A stretch of 64,000 bases of DNA from Gp6-AA40 sp963723495 (GCA_963723495.1 CAVRQR010000015.1:62001-126000); one strand, 5' to 3'; positions 44,577-53,305 are shown, numbered from the stretch's first letter. Numbers and translations: made by a program. The notes: generated by a model not told the origin, from the letters alone.

Positions 44577-46529
44577 TTGGCACATCGTCGAACGCCACCC
44601 GGACTCCCAATTCACCGCGCGGTGCGCAACAGCGGCCCGGTGAACCCGCGCGACAAGCGCCCCGGTGAACGGCGCTCGCTCCGAACGAGCGGGCGCCCCG
44701 GGGGACCGATCTGGTACTTTCTGGGCGGGCTGTTGATTCTCGTCCTGGTCCAGACCTGGTTTCTGGCTCCGACCGGCCGGCAGATCTCTTACAGCGATTT
44801 CAAACAGGCGGTGCGCTCCGGTCAGATCGCCGAAGTTTACGTCGGCGAACAGACCATTCGCGGCATGTTCGTCCGCGAAACCAACGGTAGCCGCAACTTC
44901 AGCACGACGCGGATCGAAGATCCGAAACTGCTCGAAGAACTCGACGCATCCGGCGTGAAGTATACCGGCGAGTTCGTGAGCCGGTGGTTGCCCGAGGTTC
45001 TCGGCTGGGTCCTGCCCCTCGTCTTTATTTTCATCATCTGGAGCTACTTCTCCCGTCGCATCGGTGGTGCCGAGGGCGGGGTGATGTCGTTCGCTCGCAG
45101 CAAGCATCGCGTCTTTGCCGAAGACGATGTGAAGGTGAGCTTTGCGGATGTGGCGGGCGTCGATGAGGCCGAGCAGGAACTGAAGGAGATCGTCGAGTTC
45201 CTGCGGAATCCGCGAAAGTACACGACACTCGGGGGCCGTATCCCGAAAGGTGTTCTGCTGGTCGGGCCGCCAGGAACTGGCAAGACGCTGCTGGCGCGGG
45301 CCGTCGCTGGTGAAGCCAAGGTGCCCTTCTTCAGCCTGAGCGGCTCAGAGTTCGTCGAGATGTTCGTTGGTGTTGGCGCCGCGCGGGTCCGCGACCTGTT
45401 TTCGCAGGCGGAGCAAAAAGCGCCGTGCATCATCTTCATCGACGAGCTCGACGCGCTCGGCCGCGCGCGTGTGCAGAGCCCGATGGGTTCGCACGAGGAA
45501 CGCGAGCAGACGCTGAATCAGCTGCTCGCGGAGATGGATGGCTTCGACTCCCGCAAGGCCATCATCATCATGGCGGCGACCAATCGTCCCGAGGTGCTCG
45601 ATCCTGCCCTGCTGCGGCCCGGCCGGTTCGATCGGCAGGTGCTCGTCGACAAGCCCGACGTGAAAGGACGCGAAGACGTCCTCCGCATCCATACGAAGCA
45701 GGTCAAGCTCTCCCCTGAGGTCGATCTGCGGGTCGTCGCCGCGCGGACGGCCGGCTTTGCCGGCGCTGACCTGGCCAATCTCGTGAACGAAGCGGCGCTG
45801 CTGGCGGCACGAAAGGACAAGACCGCCGTTGACATGTCGGACTTCGATGAGGCGATCGATCGCCTGATCGCGGGACTCGAGAAGAAGCGCGTGATGAGCC
45901 GGAAGGAGCGCGAGATCGTCGCGTATCACGAATCCGGGCACGCCATCGTCGCCACCGCGATTCCAGGGATGGATCCGGTGCACAAGATCTCGATTGTGCA
46001 GCGCGGGTTTGGAGCGCTTGGCTACACGATGCAGCTGCCGCTCGAGGACCGTTACCTGATGCAGCGGAAAGACCTCCTCGCCCAGCTCGCGGTATTACTC
46101 GGAGGTCGCACTGCCGAAGAGATCGCGCTGGGAGAGATTTCGACCGGCGCCCAGAACGATCTCCTGCGGGCGACCGATATCGCCCGGGCGATGGTGACGG
46201 AGTGGGGCATGAGCGACTCGCTCGGCGCCATCAACTACGACGGACACAAGCGCAACAAGTTTCTCGATATCCCGATGGGCCCCGAACGCGGTGCCTACGC
46301 CGAGGACACAGCTCGCCTCATTGACGCCGAAGTCAAGCGGATCATGACCGAAGCCCATAGCGAGGCGCGGCGGATTCTGAACGAACGGCGCGACGAGCTC
46401 GAGAGCGTCACGCGCCGCCTTCTCGAGATCGAGGTGATGGAGGGCGCAGAGTTGCGGCAGATGCTCGGCCTGCCGACCGTCGTGAACCCGTCCGACGACG
46501 CGACTCCCCTGCCGCCCGGTATCGACTGA
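44577..46529 (+). CDS. ftsH: ATP-dependent zinc metalloprotease FtsH
   Basis: 650 residues from a TTG at 44577 with TGAGGGA just before; a GTG at 44640 is an alternative. Two membrane segments (IWYFLGGLLILVLVQTWFL and WVLPLVFIFIIWSYF) enclose a small periplasmic domain. The AAA domain has Walker A GPPGTGKT, Walker B IIFIDELDALG and the second region of homology ATNRPEVLDPALLRPGRFDR. The peptidase zinc site is YHESGHAIV (H-E-x-x-H) with the third ligand region after. It degrades unstable membrane and cytosolic proteins. The position at the end of the hspR operon suggests heat-shock control. Confidence 0.95.
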   Translation: MAHRRTPPGLPIHRAVRNSGPVNPRDKRPGERRSLRTSGRPGGPIWYFLGGLLILVLVQTWFLAPTGRQISYSDFKQAVRSGQIAEVYVGEQTIRGMFVRETNGSRNFSTTRIEDPKLLEELDASGVKYTGEFVSRWLPEVLGWVLPLVFIFIIWSYFSRRIGGAEGGVMSFARSKHRVFAEDDVKVSFADVAGVDEAEQELKEIVEFLRNPRKYTTLGGRIPKGVLLVGPPGTGKTLLARAVAGEAKVPFFSLSGSEFVEMFVGVGAARVRDLFSQAEQKAPCIIFIDELDALGRARVQSPMGSHEEREQTLNQLLAEMDGFDSRKAIIIMAATNRPEVLDPALLRPGRFDRQVLVDKPDVKGREDVLRIHTKQVKLSPEVDLRVVAARTAGFAGADLANLVNEAALLAARKDKTAVDMSDFDEAIDRLIAGLEKKRVMSRKEREIVAYHESGHAIVATAIPGMDPVHKISIVQRGFGALGYTMQLPLEDRYLMQRKDLLAQLAVLLGGRTAEEIALGEISTGAQNDLLRATDIARAMVTEWGMSDSLGAINYDGHKRNKFLDIPMGPERGAYAEDTARLIDAEVKRIMTEAHSEARRILNERRDELESVTRRLLEIEVMEGAELRQMLGLPTVVNPSDDATPLPPGID

Positions 46530-46550
46530 CAGCGTTCCGGCCGCCTGTCA
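46527..46550. terminator. inverted repeat after ftsH
   Basis: TGACAG-N12-CTGTCA, a perfect 6-base arm pair that includes the ftsH stop codon, with a GC-rich centre (CGTTCCGGCCGC). No T-run follows. It lies between convergent ftsH and the VWA gene and may help end both transcripts. Confidence 0.35.
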
Positions 46551-46605
46551 CGACGAGCCTCCCGACAAGATCTTCGAGCACATCGGAAGGCGCTTGGGGT
46601 ACTCC

Positions 46606-47556
46606 TCAATTCCCCTTGGGCGCGACGTAGTTCTTCCGGGAGCGCGGTTTCAGCCCGCGTTGCGACAGGATTCGCACTTCGATGTCGTGTACTTTGCCGT
46701 CACGTTTGGGCGGCGCGAAGCCAATGAGATATTGGCTGTGCAACTCGTCGACCACACGTGCGAACGCTTCCCCGAGATCCTGCGTCGGGCGAATCTCGAG
46801 ATAACCTCCGCCGGTCTGTTCGGCAACCAGTGCGAGCCCTGGATCCGGCAGATCCGCGATGAGCGCTGCCTGGAGATCGCCCGGACCAAGCGGGCCTCGT
46901 CGAGCCATGCGGCTGCGCATCCCGATGCCGTAGACCATTGCGTCCTGGCTGCGGGCGCGATCGATCACCTCGGCCTGGCTCACGAATGGCTGACGGAATC
47001 CGGTCGGACCGGTGTCCTTGCCGTCGCTCAGCACGAGGATCACCGGGCGCGTTTCCCTATCGTCGCCAAACGTGTCAATTGCTTCGTCCACCGCACGCCA
47101 CAGTGGCGTCGGGGCATCGGGTTCGATTCTGGTCGGCAGCGCACGACGGAGTTCGCTGACATCGCGGGTGAAGGTCGGACTGATCACGACCTCCCGTCCG
47201 AACGTTCCGACGCGTGCCACATCGTTCGGTCCGAGACGCGCGAAGAGTTGTTCGGCGGCCGCACGCAACAGCGGAAGGTTGCCTTCCATGCTGCCCGACA
47301 CATCGAGCATCACGACCAGTCGTACAGGCTGCGGCGTGTTGTCGAACAACGTGATCGGCTGCGGCTTGCCTTCGTCTCGGATCTCGAAATCACTTTGCTG
47401 GAGATTCGTGATCAGCCGGCCGTCGCGATCGGTCACGGTCACGAAGACGCGTACCGCGTCGCTCGTGCCGCGAAAGACCGGCTGCTGTGGCGGTGATGCT
47501 GCGCCAAGGTCCAATACGCACGCAGCGAGAATGGCAATGGTGAGGAGCCGAATCAT
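46606..47556 (-). CDS. exported VWFA-related protein, acidobacterial type
   Basis: 316 residues from the ATG at 47556; a GTG two codons earlier is possible. A signal peptide (LLTIAILAACVLDLGAA) leads to an Ig-like domain (VRVFVTVTDRDGRLITNLQQ, DFEIRDEGKPQPITLF) and a VWA domain with intact MIDAS (VMLDVSGSMEGNL; the Asp in LVLSDGKDTG). The arrangement matches the VWFA-related Acidobacterial domain family, found in many copies in that phylum. The function is unknown; adhesion or sensing is probable. Confidence 0.88.
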   Translation of the reverse strand: MIRLLTIAILAACVLDLGAASPPQQPVFRGTSDAVRVFVTVTDRDGRLITNLQQSDFEIRDEGKPQPITLFDNTPQPVRLVVMLDVSGSMEGNLPLLRAAAEQLFARLGPNDVARVGTFGREVVISPTFTRDVSELRRALPTRIEPDAPTPLWRAVDEAIDTFGDDRETRPVILVLSDGKDTGPTGFRQPFVSQAEVIDRARSQDAMVYGIGMRSRMARRGPLGPGDLQAALIADLPDPGLALVAEQTGGGYLEIRPTQDLGEAFARVVDELHSQYLIGFAPPKRDGKVHDIEVRILSQRGLKPRSRKNYVAPKGN

Positions 47557-47708
47557 GAACACTACTCCGTCGTCTGCAGGTCAGGCACCTCGTGGGTACT
47601 GATATCACGAGTTGAATACGCATCACGATGAGATTGTCGATTCTCCGACCTTGACGAGACGAAAATTGGGGCGTATCGTCGAAGTCGACTCACCGCAAGG
47701 GAGGTCTT

Positions 47709-47999
47709 ATGCCCATGCGAGCCACGAAGCCTTCCTCGTTTACGCCCGCACTAGCCGATCTCCAATTCAGGGCTCTCCCAATGCCTGCGAAACCGCGTAA
47801 GGCGGTGCGCGGGGACGTCACCGATCGCATTCGATGCGAGTTCGTGGAAATGCGTGGGTTTTCGCCAACGGTCGATCAGGCCGCACGCCTGTTCCAGGTC
47901 AGTCGCGAGGAATGTGTGCAGGTACTTAAGAAGCTCGTCGATGAGGGCTTTCTGAGGCACACGGCGGACGGTCGATACCGCCTTCCATCTCAACAATAA
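47709..47999 (+). CDS. small winged-helix-like DNA-binding protein
   Basis: 96 residues from an ATG with GGGAGG upstream. After a basic, disordered N-terminus the second half has helix-turn-helix and wing features: DVTDRIRCEFVEMRGFSPTV, DQAARLFQVSREECVQVLKK, LVDEGFLRHTADGRYRLP. It is probably a local transcription regulator. No specific family recognised. It is divergent from the VWA gene and 200 bases upstream of the RRM gene. Confidence 0.7.
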   Translation: MPMRATKPSSFTPALADLQFRALPMPAKPRKAVRGDVTDRIRCEFVEMRGFSPTVDQAARLFQVSREECVQVLKKLVDEGFLRHTADGRYRLPSQQ

Positions 48000-48021
48000 G
48001 CACTTACCCTGATGTTGGTAG

Positions 48022-48050
48022 TCGACAGCGACGCCTTCAAGGGCTATACT
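48022..48050 (+). promoter_or_regulatory. sigma-70 promoter of the RRM gene leader
   Basis: TCGACA (48022-48027; 5 of 6 to TTGACA), a 17-base spacer, and TATACT (48045-48050; 5 of 6 to TATAAT). The predicted start near 48057 leaves a leader of about 155 bases before the RRM gene. Confidence 0.65.
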
Positions 48051-48129
48051 GCCCCTCCGGAAGCTTAGCCCACCGCTAATCGCGTTCAGCGTCGATCTGA
48101 CCGTCCTCCGATCTTCCTGCATGCAGTTG

Positions 48130-48160
48130 AGCCGAGCGACAGTCGCTCAGGCTGGGTTTT
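48130..48160 (+). promoter_or_regulatory. terminator-like hairpin in the RRM leader
   Basis: AGCC-GAGCGA, loop CAG, TCGCTC-A-GGCT (one bulged A), followed by GGGTTTT. This is a terminator-like stem about 75 bases after the predicted transcription start and about 55 before the RRM ATG. It could be an attenuator, or the end of a small RNA of about 100 bases. The T-run is short (four). Confidence 0.45.
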
Positions 48161-48213
48161 CGTGAAAGCCCCGCACGTCGCGTGGCCTGTGAAACGTCGC
48201 AGGAGTCAGTCAG

Positions 48214-48537
48214 ATGGGTCGAAAACTCTACGTCGGTAATCTCCCTTACGAAACCAACGAGCAGGATCTTCAGGAGTTGTTCGCGCAGGCGGGCAGCGTC
48301 GAAACCGTCACGGTCATGCGTGACCGCGATACCGGCCGCGCGCGCGGCTTCGCCTTCGTCGAAATGGCCTCCGACGACGACGCGCAGAATGCCATCACCA
48401 AGCTGAATGATCAGCAGTTTGGCGGACGACGACTGACGGTGAACGAGGCTCGACCCCAGGTCCCACGCTCCGGCGGTGGGGGCGGTAACAGCTACGGCAA
48501 TCGCGGTCCGTCGCGTCGCAGCGAACCGCGCTGGTAG
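48214..48537 (+). CDS. RRM-type RNA-binding protein
   Basis: 107 residues. A complete RNA recognition motif covers 1-80: RNP2 is KLYVGNLPY and RNP1 is RARGFAFVEM. The C-terminal tail is Gly/Arg/Ser-rich (RSGGGGGNSYGNRGPSRRS), as in the cold-inducible Rbp proteins of cyanobacteria and other bacteria. GCAGGAG precedes the start. It binds single-stranded RNA, perhaps as a cold-response chaperone. The long structured leader suggests post-transcriptional control. Confidence 0.93.
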   Translation: MGRKLYVGNLPYETNEQDLQELFAQAGSVETVTVMRDRDTGRARGFAFVEMASDDDAQNAITKLNDQQFGGRRLTVNEARPQVPRSGGGGGNSYGNRGPSRRSEPRW

Positions 48538-48551
48538 TCACCATGGTGTTC

Positions 48552-48572
48552 GCGGGTCCCAGTGGGGCCCGC
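48552..48572 (+). terminator. strong stem-loop after the RRM gene
   Basis: GCGGGTCCC-AGT-GGGGCCCGC: a 9-base-pair RNA stem (one G-U pair) 14 bases after the RRM stop. No T-run follows directly, so it may act as a 3' stabiliser or weak terminator before the next gene at 48661. Confidence 0.5.
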
Positions 48573-48660
48573 CAGGATATGCCGGGTCTGCAGGCGGGGG
48601 CCCGGCGTATGAGAGATTTCTTTACTCGTATATTGCTGTGGTGGCGATCAGGAGGCTCAC

Positions 48661-48882
48661 GTGAGGGGTTATGCCATCGGGGATAGGGTCTCTCAAGCGC
48701 AGTACGGCACGGGCACGATTCGGCTCGTCGACGAATACCATACGGTTATCGAGTTCGATGAGCACGGCCTTCGTCGTTTCGTGACGGCGATGGTCAAACT
48801 CGAACGGTCATCGACCGTCGCCCCGGAGAAGCCTGTCAGGCGGACCCGGAAGAAGGCGGCTGCGCAGGAGTTGAAACCCTAA
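48661..48882 (+). CDS. small Tudor-like protein (DUF3553/UvrD C-terminal-like)
   Basis: 73 residues from a GTG with GGAGG at the ideal distance. The core GYAIGDRVSQAQYGTGTIRL, then VIEFDEHGLRRFVTAMVKLE resembles the small SH3/Tudor module found at the C-terminus of UvrD-like helicases and in CarD-type proteins, which binds RNA polymerase. A basic tail (RRTRKKAAAQE) suggests nucleic-acid contact. TATATT at 48629-48634 may be its own -10 box. Its end overlaps the convergent phosphatase gene by 4 bases. Confidence 0.65.
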   Translation: MRGYAIGDRVSQAQYGTGTIRLVDEYHTVIEFDEHGLRRFVTAMVKLERSSTVAPEKPVRRTRKKAAAQELKP

Positions 48883-50486
48883 CGGAAGTACCTCACGACA
48901 ACCGCGGTGAGGTCGTCTGCCTGCGGGATGCCGCGCGTGAACTCTCCCAGTGCGTCCAGGAGCCGCTCGAGAATGCGCTCGACCGGTTCTTCCACACGAG
49001 GCTCGATCGCCTCGCGGATACGCTGCTCACCGAATTCCTCGCCCTCAACGTTCCGCGCCTCGACGATGCCATCGCTGAAGAGGACGATCGTGTTGCCTGG
49101 CAGCAGCTGACACTCGGCCTGCTCGTAGATTGTGTTGGCAAACGCCCCAACGAGCGTGCCGCCGACCTCGAGGCGCTTCCAGCCGTCCTCTGAAAACAAC
49201 AGCGGTGGATTCTGCGCCGCGTTGCAGTAGGTCAGGCGTCCGTCCCGCGTCAGCGAGCCGAAGAAGATCGTGGCAAGACGCGACTCGATGCGACGCGAGC
49301 GAAGAACGCGATTCACCAGCGCGATCAGTTCGCTCGGTGTCACCGACGTCCCCGCGTGGGATCCGAAGATGCCTTGGATGACGGCCGTGACCAGCGCGGC
49401 TGACGGCCCCTTACCCGTGACGTCGCCGAGGGCGAAGCCGAATGCACCCCCGGACAGATCCAGGTAGTCGAAGAAATCCCCACCGATCATCCGGCTGGGC
49501 ACACAGGCGCCGACGGCGACGTAGAATGCGCCCTCTCGCCGTGGTTCCGGTAACAAGGCCTGCTGAATGTTCGAGGCCATGCGCAGCTCTTCGTCGATCT
49601 TGGCCTTCTCCATCGCCTCGCGATAGAGCCGGGCGTTCTCGATTGCCGTCGCCGCTTCGGTCGCGAGCGCTTCGACGGCGACAGAGACTGATGAAGAGAA
49701 CCGGCCGCGAACGCTGCTATCGAGATAGAGCACACCGATGTTAGCGCTGGTCACTGGCTCCTCTGTCCGCTCGACGTAGCGCACGAGTCGCAGTGGCGCA
49801 CACAGCACGTGACGGATGCCGAATCCGATCGTCTGGGTGTGAATATCCGGCAGATCTCCCTCGAGCAGGTCGGCGACCTGCAACTGCCCCGTGGCAAACA
49901 CCTGCTCCGGGATCTTGCGGCTGGTATTGAACCCTGACGGCTCGACCGACTCGCGCCCGGCGCGGCGCGCGACGGACAACTCCAGCGTGCCGGCCCGCTT
50001 GTCTGCGAGCATGATGAAGCCGCGTTCCGCCCCGGTCGTCTCGATCGCCGCGTCGAGCACAACGGCCAGGACCTCGTCGAGAACTCGTTCGGTTCCCATT
50101 GCTCTGAGCGCGGCAAGCAGGGTTGCGACCTGACGAAGCTCGCCCGGCGCCCCTGCACGGCTGTCGTCGCGAGCCTCGTGTTCGTCGGTGAGAAACATCA
50201 GCGCCGCGCCGCCGTGTCCGCACTCGATCTGGTCGCGGTGCGACAGAGGCTGATCGAGGACGCGCACGCCGTTGACGAACGTGCCGTACTTGGAATTGCG
50301 ATCCCGGATGATGTAGCGATCTCCCTCCAGCACGATCTCCGCGTGGTCGCGGGAGACTTCGCCCCCGGTCAGGACCAGATCGCTCTCCGGACGACGGCCG
50401 ATTCGAAACGGCGATTTGTCGAGGACGATGACGCGATGGCCGAGTGAATCGCGGACAGTCAGCCGCGCGCCGGATGGCTTCGTCAC
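48879..50486 (-). CDS. FHA-GAF-PP2C (SpoIIE/RsbU-type) serine phosphatase
   Basis: 535 residues. FHA domain at about 1-95 (FRIGRRPESDLVL, GEVSRDHAEIV, NSKYGTFVNG, with the pThr-binding Arg, Ser, His and Asn). GAF domain at about 125-290 (IETTGAERGFIMLADKRAG; IGVLYLDSS). A linker helix (KAKIDEELRMASNIQQALLP) leads to the SpoIIE PP2C domain (GGDFFDYLDLSGGAFGFALG, GDVTGKGPSAALV, LFSDGIVEARN), with its metal-binding Asp residues intact. The ATG overlaps the stop of the Ser/Thr kinase (ATGA). The kinase may phosphorylate itself and recruit this phosphatase through FHA, but this is inference. Confidence 0.93.
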   Translation of the reverse strand: MTKPSGARLTVRDSLGHRVIVLDKSPFRIGRRPESDLVLTGGEVSRDHAEIVLEGDRYIIRDRNSKYGTFVNGVRVLDQPLSHRDQIECGHGGAALMFLTDEHEARDDSRAGAPGELRQVATLLAALRAMGTERVLDEVLAVVLDAAIETTGAERGFIMLADKRAGTLELSVARRAGRESVEPSGFNTSRKIPEQVFATGQLQVADLLEGDLPDIHTQTIGFGIRHVLCAPLRLVRYVERTEEPVTSANIGVLYLDSSVRGRFSSSVSVAVEALATEAATAIENARLYREAMEKAKIDEELRMASNIQQALLPEPRREGAFYVAVGACVPSRMIGGDFFDYLDLSGGAFGFALGDVTGKGPSAALVTAVIQGIFGSHAGTSVTPSELIALVNRVLRSRRIESRLATIFFGSLTRDGRLTYCNAAQNPPLLFSEDGWKRLEVGGTLVGAFANTIYEQAECQLLPGNTIVLFSDGIVEARNVEGEEFGEQRIREAIEPRVEEPVERILERLLDALGEFTRGIPQADDLTAVVVRYFR

Positions 50487-53305
50487 GGCAGTGTGAGGCG
50501 GGGCCAGTTCTGAAGCAGCGTGATCGACGATGACAGACTGTCGCTGCGGCGTGAGTTGATCAGGAATCGCTGCCCGTCGGAGGCCACGTCGAAAAAGGAA
50601 CGTGGGCCGACCGGGCGTGTGTCGAACAGCGGCTGCGGTGCACCGACGTCGAGCCCTGATGCGCGGGCTTCGAGCGACACGGCCATGAGCCGATTGTCCC
50701 GGCCGACATAGATCACTTCACGTCCGTCGCCGCGCCACTGCGGCAGACTCCCTCCCGCATTCGAGAGCTGCCACTTCTCGGACGGCTTCGGAAACGACAC
50801 GACGTAGACCTCAGATCGCCCGGACTCGTTCGAGTAATAGACAGCCCAGCGCCCGTCACGCGAAAGCCGCGCCGGATTGGACGGCGAGCCAATGAAGACG
50901 GTGGACGATCGATCGCTCATCGATAGAAGCCGCACCTGGGCGCCTTCCGCGCCGAACGTCCAGAACAACACCGAGTTGCCGTCTGGCGACCACCCGGTCG
51001 GGTACTTTTCGGCGTCATCCTTGAAGACGAGCTGTTCGCCTCCCACGCCACTGGCGTGCTTCCGGTAGATGTCAAAGTGGCCCGCCCGGCTGGACGCGAA
51101 AATGAGCTCGGTTCCGTCCGCCGACCATACTGGCGTGACATCGTCAGACGGATCGAACGTCACGCGCGTGCGCACGCCTCTCGAGATATCGAAGACCCAG
51201 ATGTCGCGGGTGTTGATCTCGGCATCGTTCACGGTGACGGCGGCGCGGCGACCATCAGGCGACAGGACGATATCACCGTAGTCGGCCGGCTCTCCCAGCG
51301 TCCCGTGTTGCTGCCCGCTTCGATCGAACCATGCGAGCTGAGAACCTGGTCCGGATGCCGGTTGATACGCGAGCAGCCCGGACTCGGCGACTGAAAACGC
51401 CGTAGACGATGGACCCGCCAGTTCGACCGGCTCGGTAATCGGTTTGGGCTCGCCCGTCAGCTCGAGACGCTCGGGATCGAAGTGCTGGGCCACCAGCCGG
51501 TTGTCGCGGAGAAACACGAGCTGGCCCTGCGAGTACGCCACGGGCGAACCACCTTCGAGCAGCAGTCGCCCCGGCTCGCTCGAATCGAGCGAGGCCAGGT
51601 ACGAGGCGCGAGCGGCAGTTGTCTCGCCACTACGCGTGCTCACCGCCACGTAGACGAAATGCCTGCCATCAGGGAGGAAGAACGGATTGCGATGAAGGAT
51701 ATCGCCAGCGGCAGAGTCAAGCGTGGTCACCGGGCGCGCCGCACCACCGGCCGCGGGAATGACATGAAGTGGCGATGCAGGAGTTGGACTGAACAGGATC
51801 AGGTTCGCGGCACTCCACGAACCGGTCGCGTTGATCGACGCCGCGAGCGTCGTCGGCATGCCACCAGACGGATCGATGGTTTTCAGCTGTCCCTGCGCGA
51901 TAAAGGCGACCATGCGCGAATCAGCCGACCAGAACGGCGATCCCGCGCCATCGGTACCCGGCAATACAGTCGCGATCAGCGAATCGAGCGGGCGCAGCCA
52001 CAGCCGTACGTTGCCCCCGGGATCCGATGCCACAAAGACTACGCGACGGCCGTCGGGCGACAATGCAAACCGTCCGACGCCGCCAAGCTGCCCGGCACCG
52101 GGAAACAGGAGGCCCTCGGGCAGGAGCACCGACGTGCGGTAGGTTGTTGCGGTACCGGGCGCCTGCCGCAACAACGCCAGTACGGCCAGCGTCAAAGTGG
52201 ACACTGCGAGGACAGCGGCCACAGCCATCCAGATCCGGCTGCTCGGCCCTCTTCGCTCTACCGTGTTCCTCGTGGAGCTGCTCGCTCCCCCGCTGCCGAT
52301 CCACTTCAGCTCGCGCGCAAGGTCACCCGCGCTCTGCCACCGCTCGTCGGGATCCTTCGCAAGACAGGTGGCGACCGCGCGTTCCAGTGCTGGAGGCACC
52401 GGTCGAGTCATCGCCATGGGCGCCGGGTGAATCCGCATGATCGCCGCGACCACGGCAGCATGGCTGTCACCGCGAAACGCGCGTTGACCGGTGATCACCT
52501 CGTACAAGACAGCGCCAAACGCAAAGATATCGGTTCGCGCGTCTGGAGTTTTCTCCTCTAACTGTTCGGGAGCAAGGTATGGCAGCGTGCCGAACACGAG
52601 TTCTCCGCTCAACGAAACCGCGCGGGTGACGCCGTCGGTCACTTCCGGCACGGCCGCCGGAACCTGTCGCGCAAGGCCGAAGTCGAGCAGCTTGACCCCG
52701 GTCTTCGTCAGCATGACGTTCGCCGGCTTGAGATCGCCGTGAATGATTCCCTGGCGATGTGCGCGCTCCAGCGCTTCCGCGATCTGAACGCCGCAGGTGA
52801 TTGCCTGGTCGAGCGGGATCTCTTCGCGGGTCAGGCGTGCCGCGAGCGTTTCACCCTCGACGTACTCCATGACCAGGAAGTTGGTGGCTCCAGCTTCGCC
52901 AACGTCATGCAGCGTGCAAATGTTCGGATGAGTCAGCTGCGAGATGGCGCGCGCTTCGCGCTCGAACCTCGCGCGGAAATCGGGATCGTGTGCGAGCGAC
53001 GCCTTCAGGACCTTGATTGCAACGGTGCGATCGAGGCGAGTGTCGCGCGCCCGGTAGACATCGCCCATTCCGCCGGAGCCGACGAGCGTCTGGATCTCAT
53101 ACGGACCGAGGCGATAGTACCAGAAGTCAGCAACTTGGACTGGAATTATAAGCGTTGCGGTCGTTCGACTCTCACGTGTTCCGGGGTTGCGTCTAGTCGG
53201 TGACGCAACCTTCGGAGGCAGATCGAACGAGGCGAACGTATTTTGCGAGCACACCGCTCGATGCTTTGGATGGCGGCGCGACCCATGCCCGCTTCCGGCG
53301 CGCAA
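50483..53305 (-). CDS. Ser/Thr protein kinase with C-terminal TolB-like propeller
   Basis: The longest open frame starts at ATG 53305 inside ilvD, but kinase homology begins near 53110 (LGPYEIQTLVGSGGMGDVYR). The kinase domain has VAIKVLK (Lys), GIIHGDLKPANVM (H-G-D, a non-RD type) and LLDFGLARQ (DFG). After a membrane segment (WMAVAAVLAVSTLTLAVLAL, about residue 360) comes a large propeller with PD40-type repeats (LSPDGRRAAVTV; WSPDGNSVLFWT), likely periplasmic. The true start is unclear: a TTG at 53133 in another frame gives LLTSGT, the usual opening before RLGPYEI, so one base may be missing near 53120. TATAAT lies at 53150-53145. Confidence 0.88.
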   Translation of the reverse strand: MRAGSGHGSRRHPKHRAVCSQNTFASFDLPPKVASPTRRNPGTRESRTTATLIIPVQVADFWYYRLGPYEIQTLVGSGGMGDVYRARDTRLDRTVAIKVLKASLAHDPDFRARFEREARAISQLTHPNICTLHDVGEAGATNFLVMEYVEGETLAARLTREEIPLDQAITCGVQIAEALERAHRQGIIHGDLKPANVMLTKTGVKLLDFGLARQVPAAVPEVTDGVTRAVSLSGELVFGTLPYLAPEQLEEKTPDARTDIFAFGAVLYEVITGQRAFRGDSHAAVVAAIMRIHPAPMAMTRPVPPALERAVATCLAKDPDERWQSAGDLARELKWIGSGGASSSTRNTVERRGPSSRIWMAVAAVLAVSTLTLAVLALLRQAPGTATTYRTSVLLPEGLLFPGAGQLGGVGRFALSPDGRRVVFVASDPGGNVRLWLRPLDSLIATVLPGTDGAGSPFWSADSRMVAFIAQGQLKTIDPSGGMPTTLAASINATGSWSAANLILFSPTPASPLHVIPAAGGAARPVTTLDSAAGDILHRNPFFLPDGRHFVYVAVSTRSGETTAARASYLASLDSSEPGRLLLEGGSPVAYSQGQLVFLRDNRLVAQHFDPERLELTGEPKPITEPVELAGPSSTAFSVAESGLLAYQPASGPGSQLAWFDRSGQQHGTLGEPADYGDIVLSPDGRRAAVTVNDAEINTRDIWVFDISRGVRTRVTFDPSDDVTPVWSADGTELIFASSRAGHFDIYRKHASGVGGEQLVFKDDAEKYPTGWSPDGNSVLFWTFGAEGAQVRLLSMSDRSSTVFIGSPSNPARLSRDGRWAVYYSNESGRSEVYVVSFPKPSEKWQLSNAGGSLPQWRGDGREVIYVGRDNRLMAVSLEARASGLDVGAPQPLFDTRPVGPRSFFDVASDGQRFLINSRRSDSLSSSITLLQNWPRLTLP
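53145..53150 (-). promoter_or_regulatory. possible -10 box for the kinase-phosphatase unit
   Basis: A perfect TATAAT on the minus strand lies 12 bases before the TTG at 53133. No good -35 is seen at 15-18 bases. If real, it gives the kinase gene a transcript of its own with a very short leader. Confidence 0.3.
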
